DNA of 64,000 nucleotides, from assembly GCA_946965045.2 (NCBI GenBank), contig OX337230.1, positions 2,790,001 through 2,854,000 of the forward strand, written 5' to 3'. The notes beneath the pieces were generated by a model. That model had not been told where the DNA came from. It saw nothing but the letters and a program-made list of their open reading frames with translations, and did no database searches. This document shows positions 10,894 to 20,600 of this stretch, piece by piece. This DNA is from Epithemia pelagica (Eukaryota > Bacillariophyta > Bacillariophyceae > Surirellales > Surirellaceae). Made by a program: the position numbers and the translations under genes. Position 1 is the first letter of the stretch. The number at the start of each line of letters is the position of its first letter.

Positions 10894-13809
10894 CTAAATA
10901 CCAGGTTTTTTCGTAGCCAGAAGCACTCTACGATAATCACCCTGGACGGCAACGCGATGGCCATCGAGCGTAAGGTTAACCCGAATGATCCCACTTGGGC
11001 GATCACCAGGAATGTCAGGAATGTCCTTTTGATGGAAGTAGCACTCTGAAAGCCTTTGTCCAGAAGGTAGATTGTTGCTGTTCTTTGGCATGGGATCGTG
11101 GATGGTCCCATCTTTTCCTTGGTACACGTAAAAATGTGCACGTGGATTTCCCAGCTCTCCAGTCTTAAAGCCACCAGCATGGACAGTATCTCCTCGAACG
11201 AGGAGAAACTTGCCGTACGGGATTTGTACCACGTTACCCAACTCATGCGTATAGTTCTCGTGCTTCTCAGCACGGTAGCTCCACAATTCAATGGACATAC
11301 CCTCCTCCGTCAGGGGCATAAAAACAATGAAGGGGATGCGTTCCCGGAGTGGCAGATCTGAGAACGATCGCCGAGTCATCCTTTTGCTTTTTTGTTGCTT
11401 CCCGGATGGCGTTTTTGGACTCTCGGACATGTTTCCTGTTACGGCCGGGAACAAGAAGTCGATGTGAGGTTCTTGCACTTCTTCCCGAGTGGTCTTCATA
11501 AGCGAAAGGTGAATGCTCATTTGGTCCGCAAATGATTCATCTTTTGCGTAGTTCATTCCATGGAGAGCTGAGGCAAGAAACTGCTTGAAATCTGTCGTGA
11601 CTTTTTGGACATGTTCTGGGTCGCAGTCGTTGAAGTACCGAGTGTTGGCCACTATGCCCTCATGTTCCATCATCGCCATCAACAAATTTGGGGTGTAGTC
11701 TTGAACAGATTTGAAAAAGGTGCCCTTTCCTTTACTGTTCAGGTGTTTGCCTTTCCACACTTGCTCCAACAACTGGAGGAGGTCTGGCGGCGTTGTAAAA
11801 AAACAGCCTCGATAGATTTTGTTTTCACTATCGTATAGCGATTTGAAATACTTCTTGCGCAATTCTCTATTTTGCAACATCTGTTGCTTTTGCCATTCAC
11901 CCTCCTGCATTAACTCGTCGATCGCATTCATCTCCGGAGCAAAAGAATTGTCATCCGACATCTCCTGATCAAAAGAATTGTCATCCGTGGTGTCACTTTC
12001 TGAAAATTCTGGCAAGGCAATTACTCGTACTAACATTCCAGAAAGGGAGCGATCGGGTCGAGTGGCGGGTTGAGCTTGTGCTGCAGGTGGGACAGGATTG
12101 CTCGGACGCTCCGGTGAACCTACGACCGGCTGGGTCGTGCGTTGTTGTTGCTGCGATAAAGGCAGAGCCCCCTGGTAACCTCCTCCATAATGGGGTTGAT
12201 TATAGGACGGGGGATGCCCATGGTAATGCGGCTGAGGATGATGCGGCGGCGGAGGATGATGCGGCGGAGGATGATACGAAGGAGGATGATGATGATACGA
12301 AGGAGGATGATGATGATGATGCGGCGGAGGATGATACAAAGGAGGATGATGACGATGCGGTGGATCATAATATGGCGGAGGATGATGACGATGCGGTGGA
12401 TCATAATATGGCGGAGGATGAGGATGATGCGGTGGATCATAATCCGGCGGAGGATGAGGATGATACGGCGGAGGATGATGTGGTGGCAGCTGAGGGGGCG
12501 AATTGTAGTGCCCAGAAACGTCTTGCGGAGGAGGCGGAGAAGGAAGAGCAGGAGGACGAGCAACAGCAGCAACTGGGCGGAAAACAGTAGTAGAAGAGGT
12601 AGCGAAAGCCTTCTTTGTTTTTTTCCCGTCGTCTTCATTTTCATCACTGGGTCGACCGTGTTTCTTTCCCTCGTCTTCGTCGTCGTCACCTTTCGTCGAC
12701 GGTCGGATAACCTGTTCGGAGGACGTCGGCGATTCGTCCGAAAGGTTATAAAACAAAGACAGCTCGTCGCCCTTTTCGATCGGCTTGATTGCCTTGACTA
12801 GAAGATTCGGCATGATTCTCACGTTGTATTGATCATCCGATTCATCCGGTGGATTGTCTGTACCGTACCGATGGTGTAGGTGGTCGTTGATTAAGTGCAG
12901 CCCCATGCCGAAGTGATCGTCGTTGTCTGCTTGAAGCCTTCGATTGTCACGTCCGAACTGAATCGCGTACTCGTTGGGTACAACTGTCCGAGACGTGACG
13001 TCGTTTCCCGTGTACGCGCCAATCACTTCACCATCTTTGATTGTCCGAACTGCAAAAACGCCAAACCCGGCGCCTGGGAGTTTTGACTCCTTCACCTCAA
13101 ACAGAAGCACTTTTCCAAGGTAGATCTTGACTACCGGATTGTTCGCAAATGTGTAACCGACATGCTTGCCGATCGGGAAGGTATGTTTTCTGTTCTTCTT
13201 GACAGGGAGACCCATTCCACTTGAAAGTGGCACAATCTTCCCCTTTTGCAAGCCAGAACCGGGCTTCCGAATTGGAGCTTCTTGGACCGAAAAAGTGGCC
13301 GAAATCTTCCGTGAGACATACTCTCCCATAGCACAGGCAAGTACAGCACTGTCTTTGATCTTGGAGAGCGTCTTGAGGCCTTCGGTGAAAGTCCTGATTG
13401 GATCCCGTCCAGAACGAGAAGGGAGTTTCTCCACTTCCTCGACGCCTTTCTTGTAGTCCGCTGTGCGCGTATCGGTGAGGAGCTGCCGCATTTGAGTTTC
13501 CGAATACTGTTTGCTGTGGTCCTTCTCTGGATGGCCACGCCGAACATCTGCAAGCTTTTTATCCTTCACTTCGGCAAAGTCTTGATCCGAAAGAAACCGA
13601 TGGTGCTTTGTTGTTGTCGCTTCGTCTGTTGCTGCTGCTTCGGGTGCTGCGGCTGCTGCTGCTTCGGGCGCCGCTGCTGCTTTGGCTGACTGCTCTTCCG
13701 CTGCATCTATTGCAAGTATAAGAGCGTCAAGATTTCCTTTGTCACTCATGCTGTCTCGTTTTTGAGCGCCTGCTTTTGAATACTGTTTCTTAGGGCTTGG
13801 TTTCCCCAT
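10894..13809 (-). CDS. SET-domain protein with His/Pro-rich linker and 2OG-Fe(II) oxygenase-like C-terminus
   Basis: Single-exon frame of 971 residues from ATG 13809, which has a strong context (GACCATGGG). An in-frame ATG at 13863 adds 18 hydrophobic residues encoded by a TTTCGTG-repeat leader and is less likely. Residues 1-70 are Ala-rich. A SET-type lysine methyltransferase domain lies about residues 240-355: GAGFGVFAV, then GEVIGAYTG, then a LINDHLHH/NVRI segment and EKGDELSLFYN. An acidic stretch follows, then about 100 residues dominated by His, Pro and Tyr. The last 330 residues end in a fold with EPHIDF (about 780) and RGDTVHAGG (about 877), which fits the H-x-D...H iron site of 2OG-Fe(II) dioxygenases. 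A methyltransferase joined to an oxygenase suggests chromatin or protein modification; substrates are unknown. Confidence 0.8.
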   Translation of the reverse strand: MGKPSPKKQYSKAGAQKRDSMSDKGNLDALILAIDAAEEQSAKAAAAPEAAAAAAPEAAATDEATTTKHHRFLSDQDFAEVKDKKLADVRRGHPEKDHSKQYSETQMRQLLTDTRTADYKKGVEEVEKLPSRSGRDPIRTFTEGLKTLSKIKDSAVLACAMGEYVSRKISATFSVQEAPIRKPGSGLQKGKIVPLSSGMGLPVKKNRKHTFPIGKHVGYTFANNPVVKIYLGKVLLFEVKESKLPGAGFGVFAVRTIKDGEVIGAYTGNDVTSRTVVPNEYAIQFGRDNRRLQADNDDHFGMGLHLINDHLHHRYGTDNPPDESDDQYNVRIMPNLLVKAIKPIEKGDELSLFYNLSDESPTSSEQVIRPSTKGDDDEDEGKKHGRPSDENEDDGKKTKKAFATSSTTVFRPVAAVARPPALPSPPPPQDVSGHYNSPPQLPPHHPPPYHPHPPPDYDPPHHPHPPPYYDPPHRHHPPPYYDPPHRHHPPLYHPPPHHHHHPPSYHHHPPSYHPPPHHPPPPHHPQPHYHGHPPSYNQPHYGGGYQGALPLSQQQQRTTQPVVGSPERPSNPVPPAAQAQPATRPDRSLSGMLVRVIALPEFSESDTTDDNSFDQEMSDDNSFAPEMNAIDELMQEGEWQKQQMLQNRELRKKYFKSLYDSENKIYRGCFFTTPPDLLQLLEQVWKGKHLNSKGKGTFFKSVQDYTPNLLMAMMEHEGIVANTRYFNDCDPEHVQKVTTDFKQFLASALHGMNYAKDESFADQMSIHLSLMKTTREEVQEPHIDFLFPAVTGNMSESPKTPSGKQQKSKRMTRRSFSDLPLRERIPFIVFMPLTEEGMSIELWSYRAEKHENYTHELGNVVQIPYGKFLLVRGDTVHAGGFKTGELGNPRAHFYVYQGKDGTIHDPMPKNSNNLPSGQRLSECYFHQKDIPDIPGDRPSGIIRVNLTLDGHRVAVQGDYRRVLLATKKPGI
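12190..12480 (-). repeat. Coding tandem repeat (His/Pro-rich linker)
   Basis: Degenerate tandem units based on GGAGGATGATG(C/A)GGCGG on the plus strand encode repeated HHPPPY and YDPPHRHHPP units on the minus strand. Two nearly identical 39-bp units follow each other around 12350-12440. The repeat is likely to vary in length between strains. Confidence 0.8.
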
Positions 13810-14219
13810 GGTCGAAACGCAAAAACTCGAAACACGAAACACAAGAAACACGAAACGCAGCATTCTCCTCAGCCCTCAGCTCACATTCCAAAAAAAATCT
13901 TGAGCTCACATACTAAAAAACGGTGAAGTTTTGGTATGTGGGCTGAGTTACTTAAGGATTTGCGTGCCAGTTTTGCGATGCGTGTTTGTTTTCGGAGAGG
14001 GAGGCGTGTTTCGCGCGAGGTCTGCTCCGAAAATCGTCCATTTTCTCGCTCTCTCACATTTTCGAGGTACTTACAAACTGATAATCCAACACGCAACACG
14101 AGCACGCAACACGGAAGTGATCATTGATACCAATAACTGACAAGAAATACATTCAATAAAATGGATTGCTGTTATAAATAGTTAAGTTACATGCATTTTG
14201 ATGATAAATGGAGATTAGA
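13810..14219. other. Intergenic region with imperfect hairpin
   Basis: It contains the probable promoter of the SET-domain gene and the 3' end of the transposase-like gene. An imperfect inverted repeat (CTCACATACTAAAAAAC and GTTTTGGTATGTGGG) is centred near 13925. Direct repeats of CACGCAACACG lie around 14090. No gene was seen. Confidence 0.4.
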
Positions 14220-15692
14220 TCAGGTTTCTACTGCACCAGATCCTTGCGTTTCTCTCCAGAGACGTGAGATGAAGCCATGATCTTGGTCGAAGGCGGATCG
14301 GTGACACTTGATTGCTTTTGACATCTTTTCAATTTCGGCATACGAGAGGCCCGCAGCTGCATAGTCTCTGTTGTTGGAATTTTGATCGTATAACAAGTAC
14401 GCGAGCATATAGCGACGTGCCTTTGCTGACATTTTCCGCATGATTTCGGGTGTTGTTTTCTTCAGGCTCGCTGTCAAACATCGTAAAAAGGCAGCTTTGT
14501 CTTTCTTCTCATTCAGTGAGAAAGCACGAAAGACTTTTTTTGAGTAACCCCAGCCATACTCGATCCCCTCACCGGCCATTTCACAGTGATACTTGGTCGA
14601 TACGAGAATCTCGATCCTGCAACGATGTCGTTCAGACAAGTCTTCCGCCAGCTTCTCCATTGCAGATTTTTCGTTCTTGAAATCAGAGCATTCGCTCATC
14701 AGATGAACCATAGAGTACTTTTTGTAGTCCGCCTGATAGGCTTCTTTCACAGTCTTCTTATCCGCTTCCAGCCATGCATCTCTGGTTGTCTTGACGTACT
14801 TGATCATGTTGTTAGGGTCTATCCACCCCCGCTCCCATAACACTTGAAAGAGCCCTTTTGCAGCATTCATCCAGCCTTCCTCGATCACATCATCTTCAAT
14901 CACCGTTGCAATGTTGGAGCGTTTACAAAGGTCCTGTAGTTCACCAGCATTTTTCGATTGAAATGAACGTTGCATTCCAGGTCCCATGACCCGGACAAGT
15001 TTTGCCATGAGCTCCTTCTTTGTGAGGTTGCGCTTTTTCTTTCTACCAGTTCGGTGTGTATTCTTCGATGCGACACGCTGCGCGTCATTGAGACGATGGC
15101 CTTTTTTAGCAACTGGACCACGATCGTTCTCCTGATAGACGAGGTGTTGTACGTCACCAACTCGTAGTTTGTCGTCATGGTTGTACGGGCCAAGGCAAGC
15201 TTGATCAATAATTTGTGTGTCCCGCATGCTGGGAACAGCTCCTCCCCAGTCGTTATTCATGTTCAGAGCATTTAACCCATCGGATTGTTGTTTTCCATGA
15301 CCACTGCTTTGGTTGAACAAAAAGACAAAGTCATGGGCGGGGAACATGACCACAAGGCAATCGACAATATCCTCCAACTGCAAGGCCATGTATTCATAAT
15401 TCCAATATCCCTCTTTATCTGCTCCGTATTCAAAAAAGCGAGTGAACGGTTGGGCATTGGTAATTGGAGTCTTGGCAGTGTGACCATTGAGGTTCACTGC
15501 AGCCTCGGTAGAGACGTATTTGTTGTGTGTCGTATGTAGACGGAGTTCATTAATCCGAAATAGACTCGCAGCAAGCAACGGGTTTCCGTTCATAAGGAAG
15601 CCCCATGATCGGCTTACAAAAGCGCTGATCATCATCCCATGTCCATCATCCTTTGGCAGCATTTTAGTTGCGCCATCTTTAGTGTACCATGC
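14220..15692 (-). pseudogene. DDE-transposase-like gene, C-terminal half, cut by Copia insertion
   Basis: This is the 3' part of a minus-strand gene whose 5' part is at 24077-25761. Dropping the retrotransposon and one copy of the CATGC duplication restores one frame of about 1,050 residues across the junction (FSSKA continues directly into WYTKDG). The fragment starts just after a GQDES motif and contains DGHGMMISAFVSR, GYWNYEYM and FLFNQSSGH, which resemble DDE-superfamily endonuclease proteins of transposons. At the site where an aspartate is usual before the SSGH motif there is an asparagine. The end is TGA at 14220. Whether the parent gene was an active transposase or a domesticated one is not known; no terminal inverted repeats were found around it. 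Confidence 0.75.
15688..15692. repeat. 5-bp target site duplication, left copy (CATGC)
   Basis: CATGC directly precedes the 5' LTR and is matched by CATGC at 24077-24081 after the 3' LTR. Five base pairs is the usual length for Copia integrases. Confidence 0.95.
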
Positions 15693-16475
15693 TGTTAGAA
15701 TTCTCACCATCTATGGTGGTTAGATTCTACATCTCATCGATTCCCCATGTCACATAGCCTCGTGCTATCGCATCATGCCCTCTAGCTTCGAGCTATGTTT
15801 CCTAGCTTCGCGCTATATCGACCTATATTTCTTCGCAAATCATGAAAAGTGAGAATAGATTGACGAACTCACTCTCAAGACTAAATTGGGTCGTGCGGTA
15901 TTACAACGGACGTAAATTTGGCCGTTGCTCGGACACTGTACTAACGCCCTAAGCGTACGCGCCCGAAATCATCGAGCGTGCCCAAGCGACATCCGAGCGC
16001 TATCGGCATCTATCCGATCCAACGGTCTAAGTATCCCAAGCACGACACACGATCACGCGAGACCATATTTCCATTCCCACAATCTCCAAATTGTCAACAA
16101 GCTGCGCGCCATGAAAACAACTATGCCAACCCAAAGCAAGAGCTGTTGACCCTGTATATGTTATCCGCCCACATATACATGTCATATACATCACATGAAT
16201 CAACTCCAACTATTCCAAACCTGTTGCCGCCAAGAACCTATGATACATGACCCTTGGCAGGACCGAACATTTCACGTAGACCTATCGTAGTAATCAACAC
16301 ACAATCTAACAATATCACCATTTATCACATCCTCTTTTGTGTCCCGACTATCCTTCTGATAGACTTCGACTTGCTTGCTTCTCTGACCCTGAGAAGCTTG
16401 TATCGGTTGGTGACCTACCTGATTGTCTGCTCTACCGAGCATCAATGTCCCTACGATTCAGAAAGAATTGTAACA
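15693..16475 (+). repeat. 5' LTR of the Copia element, 783 bp
   Basis: Starts TGTTAGAATTC and ends AATTGTAACA (5-bp terminal inverted repeat TGTTA/TAACA). It matches 23294-24076 base for base by visual comparison (constant offset 7,601). It contains a CACCATCTATGGTG palindrome near its start and three short stem-loop motifs at 15755-15815. Confidence 0.97.
15755..15815 (+). promoter_or_regulatory. Three repeated TAGC-YTCG-N-GCTA stem-loop motifs in the LTR
   Basis: TAGCCTCGTGCTA (15755-15767), TAGCTTCGAGCTA (15783-15795) and TAGCTTCGCGCTA (15803-15815) are near-palindromic 13-mers spaced 28 and 20 bp apart. Copies are at 23356-23416 in the 3' LTR. They lie in the first 125 bp, likely in U3, and may be transcription-factor sites or RNA hairpins; this is inference. 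Confidence 0.5.
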
Positions 16476-16511
16476 GATTAACAGTCTCAAAGCTTATTTC
16501 CTTGTGGTTTC

Positions 16512-17291
16512 ATGGATACTAACGAGATTATCACTCCTGTACGACAGATCTATCGAGCCAACCTGCATCCCGGGCAGCCCGATACCCTGGTGCAGCAGGA
16601 ACTGGTGCCGACGCCGAAGGCAGCCAACACATCGGTCAACATCTCCGTCGACAGTTCCAACAGCAACCCATTCGAGACTCCAACCCAGCCTCACGCTCCG
16701 ATCCCTGCGCCGTTGCTTCGGCCCCCGAGTCCGCCTCGTCGGCTCGTCCCTTCTCGATCCCGTCGTACCACCCGGTTGATTGCTGATCATATCAAGTACT
16801 TCCGCCAACCAACTTGTTCGACCTTCGATCCCGAGATCATCCGTGGGGAGACCCAGATCGAACGCCAGTTCCAATCGGTGACCCACATCGTCGACCAAGA
16901 AGACATTGACCGTCTGAACGACCAACTTCACCGCTCTCCGAGGCGTCGCCTCATCTTTGCCGCCCTCTCGGGCAACCCCATCCGTACTGTCCACCTCCGC
17001 TTCCTAACCTTCGAGCGCCCAACTGGATACTACAATACCATCTACGTCGTGAACGCGACGACTTGCCCTCTGCCTCCTAACGTTGTACGCCTAGATAACT
17101 ACGTTGCCTACATCCACGAGGTCCATACCATCGAGGACCATCGTGCAACTATCTACCCTTTGCGTACCGAGGTCGAGAACCACCTGGCTGAAGGTGATAC
17201 CCCTTCTTCTGTTGCTTGTGCTGCCCCATCTGAGCCTGGAAGCGACTCTGATCATTCGGAAGAGGGTGAGGATTCAGAGACCGAAGCTTAA
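16512..17291 (+). CDS. Accessory ORF of the Copia element, 259 residues
   Basis: Intact ATG-to-TAA frame between the 5' LTR and gag-pol; the start follows the LTR by 36 bp. It has no recognised family. The N-terminal 90 residues are Pro/Arg-rich (PAPLLRPPSPPRRLVPSRSRRTTR). A middle part of about 110 residues looks folded (RRRLIFAALSGNPIRTVHLRFLTF, then YYNTIYVVNATTCPLPPNVVRLD). The C-terminus is acidic (DSDHSEEGEDSETEA). There is no signal peptide or membrane segment, so it is not an envelope-like protein. Base use is more C-rich at third positions than in gag-pol, hinting at a separate origin. Standard Copia elements have only gag-pol. Confidence 0.75.
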   Translation: MDTNEIITPVRQIYRANLHPGQPDTLVQQELVPTPKAANTSVNISVDSSNSNPFETPTQPHAPIPAPLLRPPSPPRRLVPSRSRRTTRLIADHIKYFRQPTCSTFDPEIIRGETQIERQFQSVTHIVDQEDIDRLNDQLHRSPRRRLIFAALSGNPIRTVHLRFLTFERPTGYYNTIYVVNATTCPLPPNVVRLDNYVAYIHEVHTIEDHRATIYPLRTEVENHLAEGDTPSSVACAAPSEPGSDSDHSEEGEDSETEA

Positions 17292-17395
17292 TTACTCATA
17301 GTTAACTCCCGTCCTCTCAAAACCTTTCCAAGACTTAAACTCAACGCACATCCGGGTACCCTTGGTCGCACAACACGCCACACATTCCCGTCAAA

Positions 17396-17592
17396 TCGCG
17401 AAAATTCGGCGAAAATTTGTTGAAACTCGGCGAAAATTTGTCGAAATCAACGGAAATTTCCAGGAGTCGCACATCACAACACACATCCGGGTATTACATA
17501 CGTGGTACATACGTGGCACACGTGGTACATCCGGGTTCACATCACATCACACATTAAATAAACCACATCACACCGCACATTAAATAAACATC
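17396..17592 (+). repeat. Short repeats in the spacer between the accessory ORF and gag-pol
   Basis: The unit TCGGCGAAAATTTGTYGAAA occurs twice (near 17405 and 17427) with a diverged third copy. Three copies of ACATCCGGGT are at about 17349, 17483 and 17528. CACATTAAATAAAC occurs twice just before the gag-pol start. The spacer is 320 nt in total and has no ORF. Confidence 0.7.
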
Positions 17593-17611
17593 GAACCAAC
17601 CAAATAACACC

Positions 17612-20600
17612 ATGGATCCTCAATCACCCAAGACACCTACGACTCCTAAGGGAGAAGATAACCAAGACAATGTCTCGGACACAGACCTATTCGACCACAT
17701 CATATTTACTGTCTGCCAATTTTTTACCAAAGAAAGGGCTGACTACTTAATGAAGTGGATGAAATACCATGGTTTTGAGAACATTACCCATGTTATCTCG
17801 TATATGCAAACTAATACCGAGGAATCCATGAAGGAACTGACACAATACAAGGTCAACAAACAGACACATGATCTACAAGGCCCCACAAGACAGCAGATCA
17901 AGCTCTTGGCTTATTGGGCCACATACAAGACCAATGAAATTCAAGACGAGCTATCCAATAGCGACTGGATGAACCTAACGAGGAAAGAGTTCAACACTTG
18001 GAGGATCAACACAGATTTCTCTAAGGGACCACCTAGCCAAGTCCCAATCTCGCCAATGAAGTCACCGTCATCTGTGAAATCTGTCAGCACAGTTACTGCC
18101 GCATCCCAATCTCAACAAGACCTTACAGCATTCAGAAAGGGAACTAAGCGCGACGCAACTGCATATGAGGTATTCAAGGATGAACGATACTACGATTCAT
18201 TCTGGCGTGTATTCAAGACTACAGCTAAGGCTCAAGGCCTATCCAACGTTCTGAATTTCGAATACACACCACCCCATGATGATGAGTATGCCGAAGAACT
18301 TTTTCAAGAGCAACAAGTATTTCTTTACTCCGTTCTTGTCCGTATCATTCAGACTGACCAAGGTCGAGCCTATGTACGTGAACATGAACATGATGAAGAT
18401 GCGCGTGCCGTATTGCAGAAGTTACACTCTTTGCATACTGAATCCGACCTAGCAAAGCGAGAAGTCCTCCGCTTAACCAACTACATTTCCAATTTACGTC
18501 TTGACGACACATGGCGCGGAACAACACGTCAATTTCTTCTACACTTTCAAGAGCAGCTACGTTTGCTAGACAATTTAGTGACATTGTCTGATCGCATCCC
18601 TGATCATACCAGGATGACCTTCCTCATGCAAGCTGTAGAAAAGGTACCTGATCTCCGCCGAGTCAAGATCTTGGATAATGTGGTGAACACCAAATCCGGT
18701 GCAAAATCCCTTTGCTATCAATCATACTTCCGTCTCCTTCTAGACGCAGCTTATGACCATGATCAAGCAACCCAGTCATCTGTTCATAGTCGCCGTCGAC
18801 ATGTCAAACAACATGAATCACTATATGGCCAAGATACAGATGCTGACATAACCTCACAAGATGATATGGAGTATCATGTCCACAACACCAAAGCGACATC
18901 TGAATCTCCATCCTCTTCGTCCAAGGTTAGTCTACCGCGTGACCTATGGTTCAAACTTTCTGAAGAAGATCGCAAGTTGATCATTGAATATAACAAGATG
19001 ATTCAAGCACCTTCATCAACAACACCGAGGACAGTACAAACACATGCCCTCGACATTGATCCGGAACCTGATCCTGATCCCAACCAAGTTGTATCTGATG
19101 ACGACTCACCTGGCGTAGTCACTGAGCATTCAGATGATTCAGATCCGGTTACACAATTTATCAACCAAGCCATGACGACTGATATCAATCACCCGGCAAC
19201 TGACCTGACTAGTGTTCTTTCTAACGCCAAGTCCAAGACGAGCAAGAAGGTTACTTTCAAAGCCAACATGCATAAACAAGCAGGACATGTTCCACGCTAT
19301 CTGTTTTCCAGGAAATCTACTTTACCAGGGAATCAATTGATTGACCGTGGTGCTAATGGAGGACTTGCTGGTTCTGACATGCGCATCCTTTCTAAGACTG
19401 GCCGCCATATCACTATTGTGGGTATTGATAACCATGAACTTACTGGACTTCCTGTCGTCACATGTGCCGCAAAGTTTGAGACCAATGATGGACCTATTGT
19501 CGGCATCTTCAATGAATATGCTTATTATGGGAAGGGCTTATCTATCCATGCTCCTGGTCAATTCGAGCATTTCGGACTTGCTGTTGATGAACGATCTGTT
19601 AAAGTTGATGGTAAACAACGCATCACTACACTTGATGGTCGTGCCATACCCCTTCACATCAAGGATGGGTTAGCCTACATCCACTCCTTGGGTATCCCCA
19701 GCGACGATGACATGGATACCTTACCTCAGATCATCTTCACGTCACCCGACACATGGGATCCTGGTGTTCTGGACCATTCGTATTCTCCCACACCCTCTGA
19801 CAATGATCCTGATTGGAAACACGTCAAGACTGATGGTAGTATGTCGAACCATCCATATGACAACTATGGGGAGTACACTGATCGTGTTGTTTGTAACCTC
19901 AATCTCCTTTTGGATCTCCCATACGATCATGGACCTGACGACGCACCCTTCTTTTCTATCTATGCTGACGCAGAAGGTAATGATCCTACACTTCATGCCT
20001 CTGTCCACCGTCGTTACCAGGAAGCGTATGACTGGAAGAAGTTCCGTCCATTCTTTGGTTGGCAATCTGAAGATGTTATTGCCGATACGTTCAAGCACAC
20101 TACACGTAATGGTAGCATTACTTTTGACCACGACACCCTCAAGAAACATTTCAAGGCTCGCAATCCGGTCCTTAATATACCTCGACGCCATGAACCCGTT
20201 GCTACTGACTCGGTTTTCTCCGACACCCCTGCTGTTGACCATGGTGGTAAAGTCGCACAAATCTTTGTTGGTCGAGATACTCTGGTTACTGATATCTATG
20301 GGATCAAGTCAACCAAACAGTTTGTCAATACTCTTCAGGACAACATCCGGTTTCGTGGTGCCATGGAGACTCTTATCAGTGATGGTGGTTCATCTCTCAT
20401 CTCTCAAAAGGTTAAAGACATTCTTCGCACTTTGCTTATTGGGGAGTATCGATCCGAACCTTATCATCAACACCAGAATAAGGCTGAAAACCGTTACCAG
20501 ACCGTTAAACGTATGACCAACGCTCTCATGAATGCCACTGGTTGCCCTGCCAACACCTGGCTTCTTTGCCTTGAGTATGTCTGTGACTTATTGAACCATA

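Noticed and set aside
12078-12801. Long plus-strand frames of 170 and 203 codons inside the SET-domain gene
   Set aside because: They are shadows of the HHPPPY-coding repeat on the minus strand; their products are simple Asp/Glu or Arg/Met runs.
13810-13863. 18-residue hydrophobic N-terminal extension of the SET protein
   Set aside because: It is encoded by a TTTCGTG-type repeat leader, and the next ATG has a much stronger context; a signal peptide on a SET protein is unlikely.
15925-16250. Small ORFs inside the LTRs (also at 23526-23851)
   Set aside because: They occur identically in both LTRs, overlap each other in several frames and lack protein-like features.
16476-16493. Possible tRNA primer binding site just after the 5' LTR
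   Set aside because: The sequence GATTAACAGTCTC does not start with TGG and could not be matched to a tRNA 3' end from memory, so it is not annotated.
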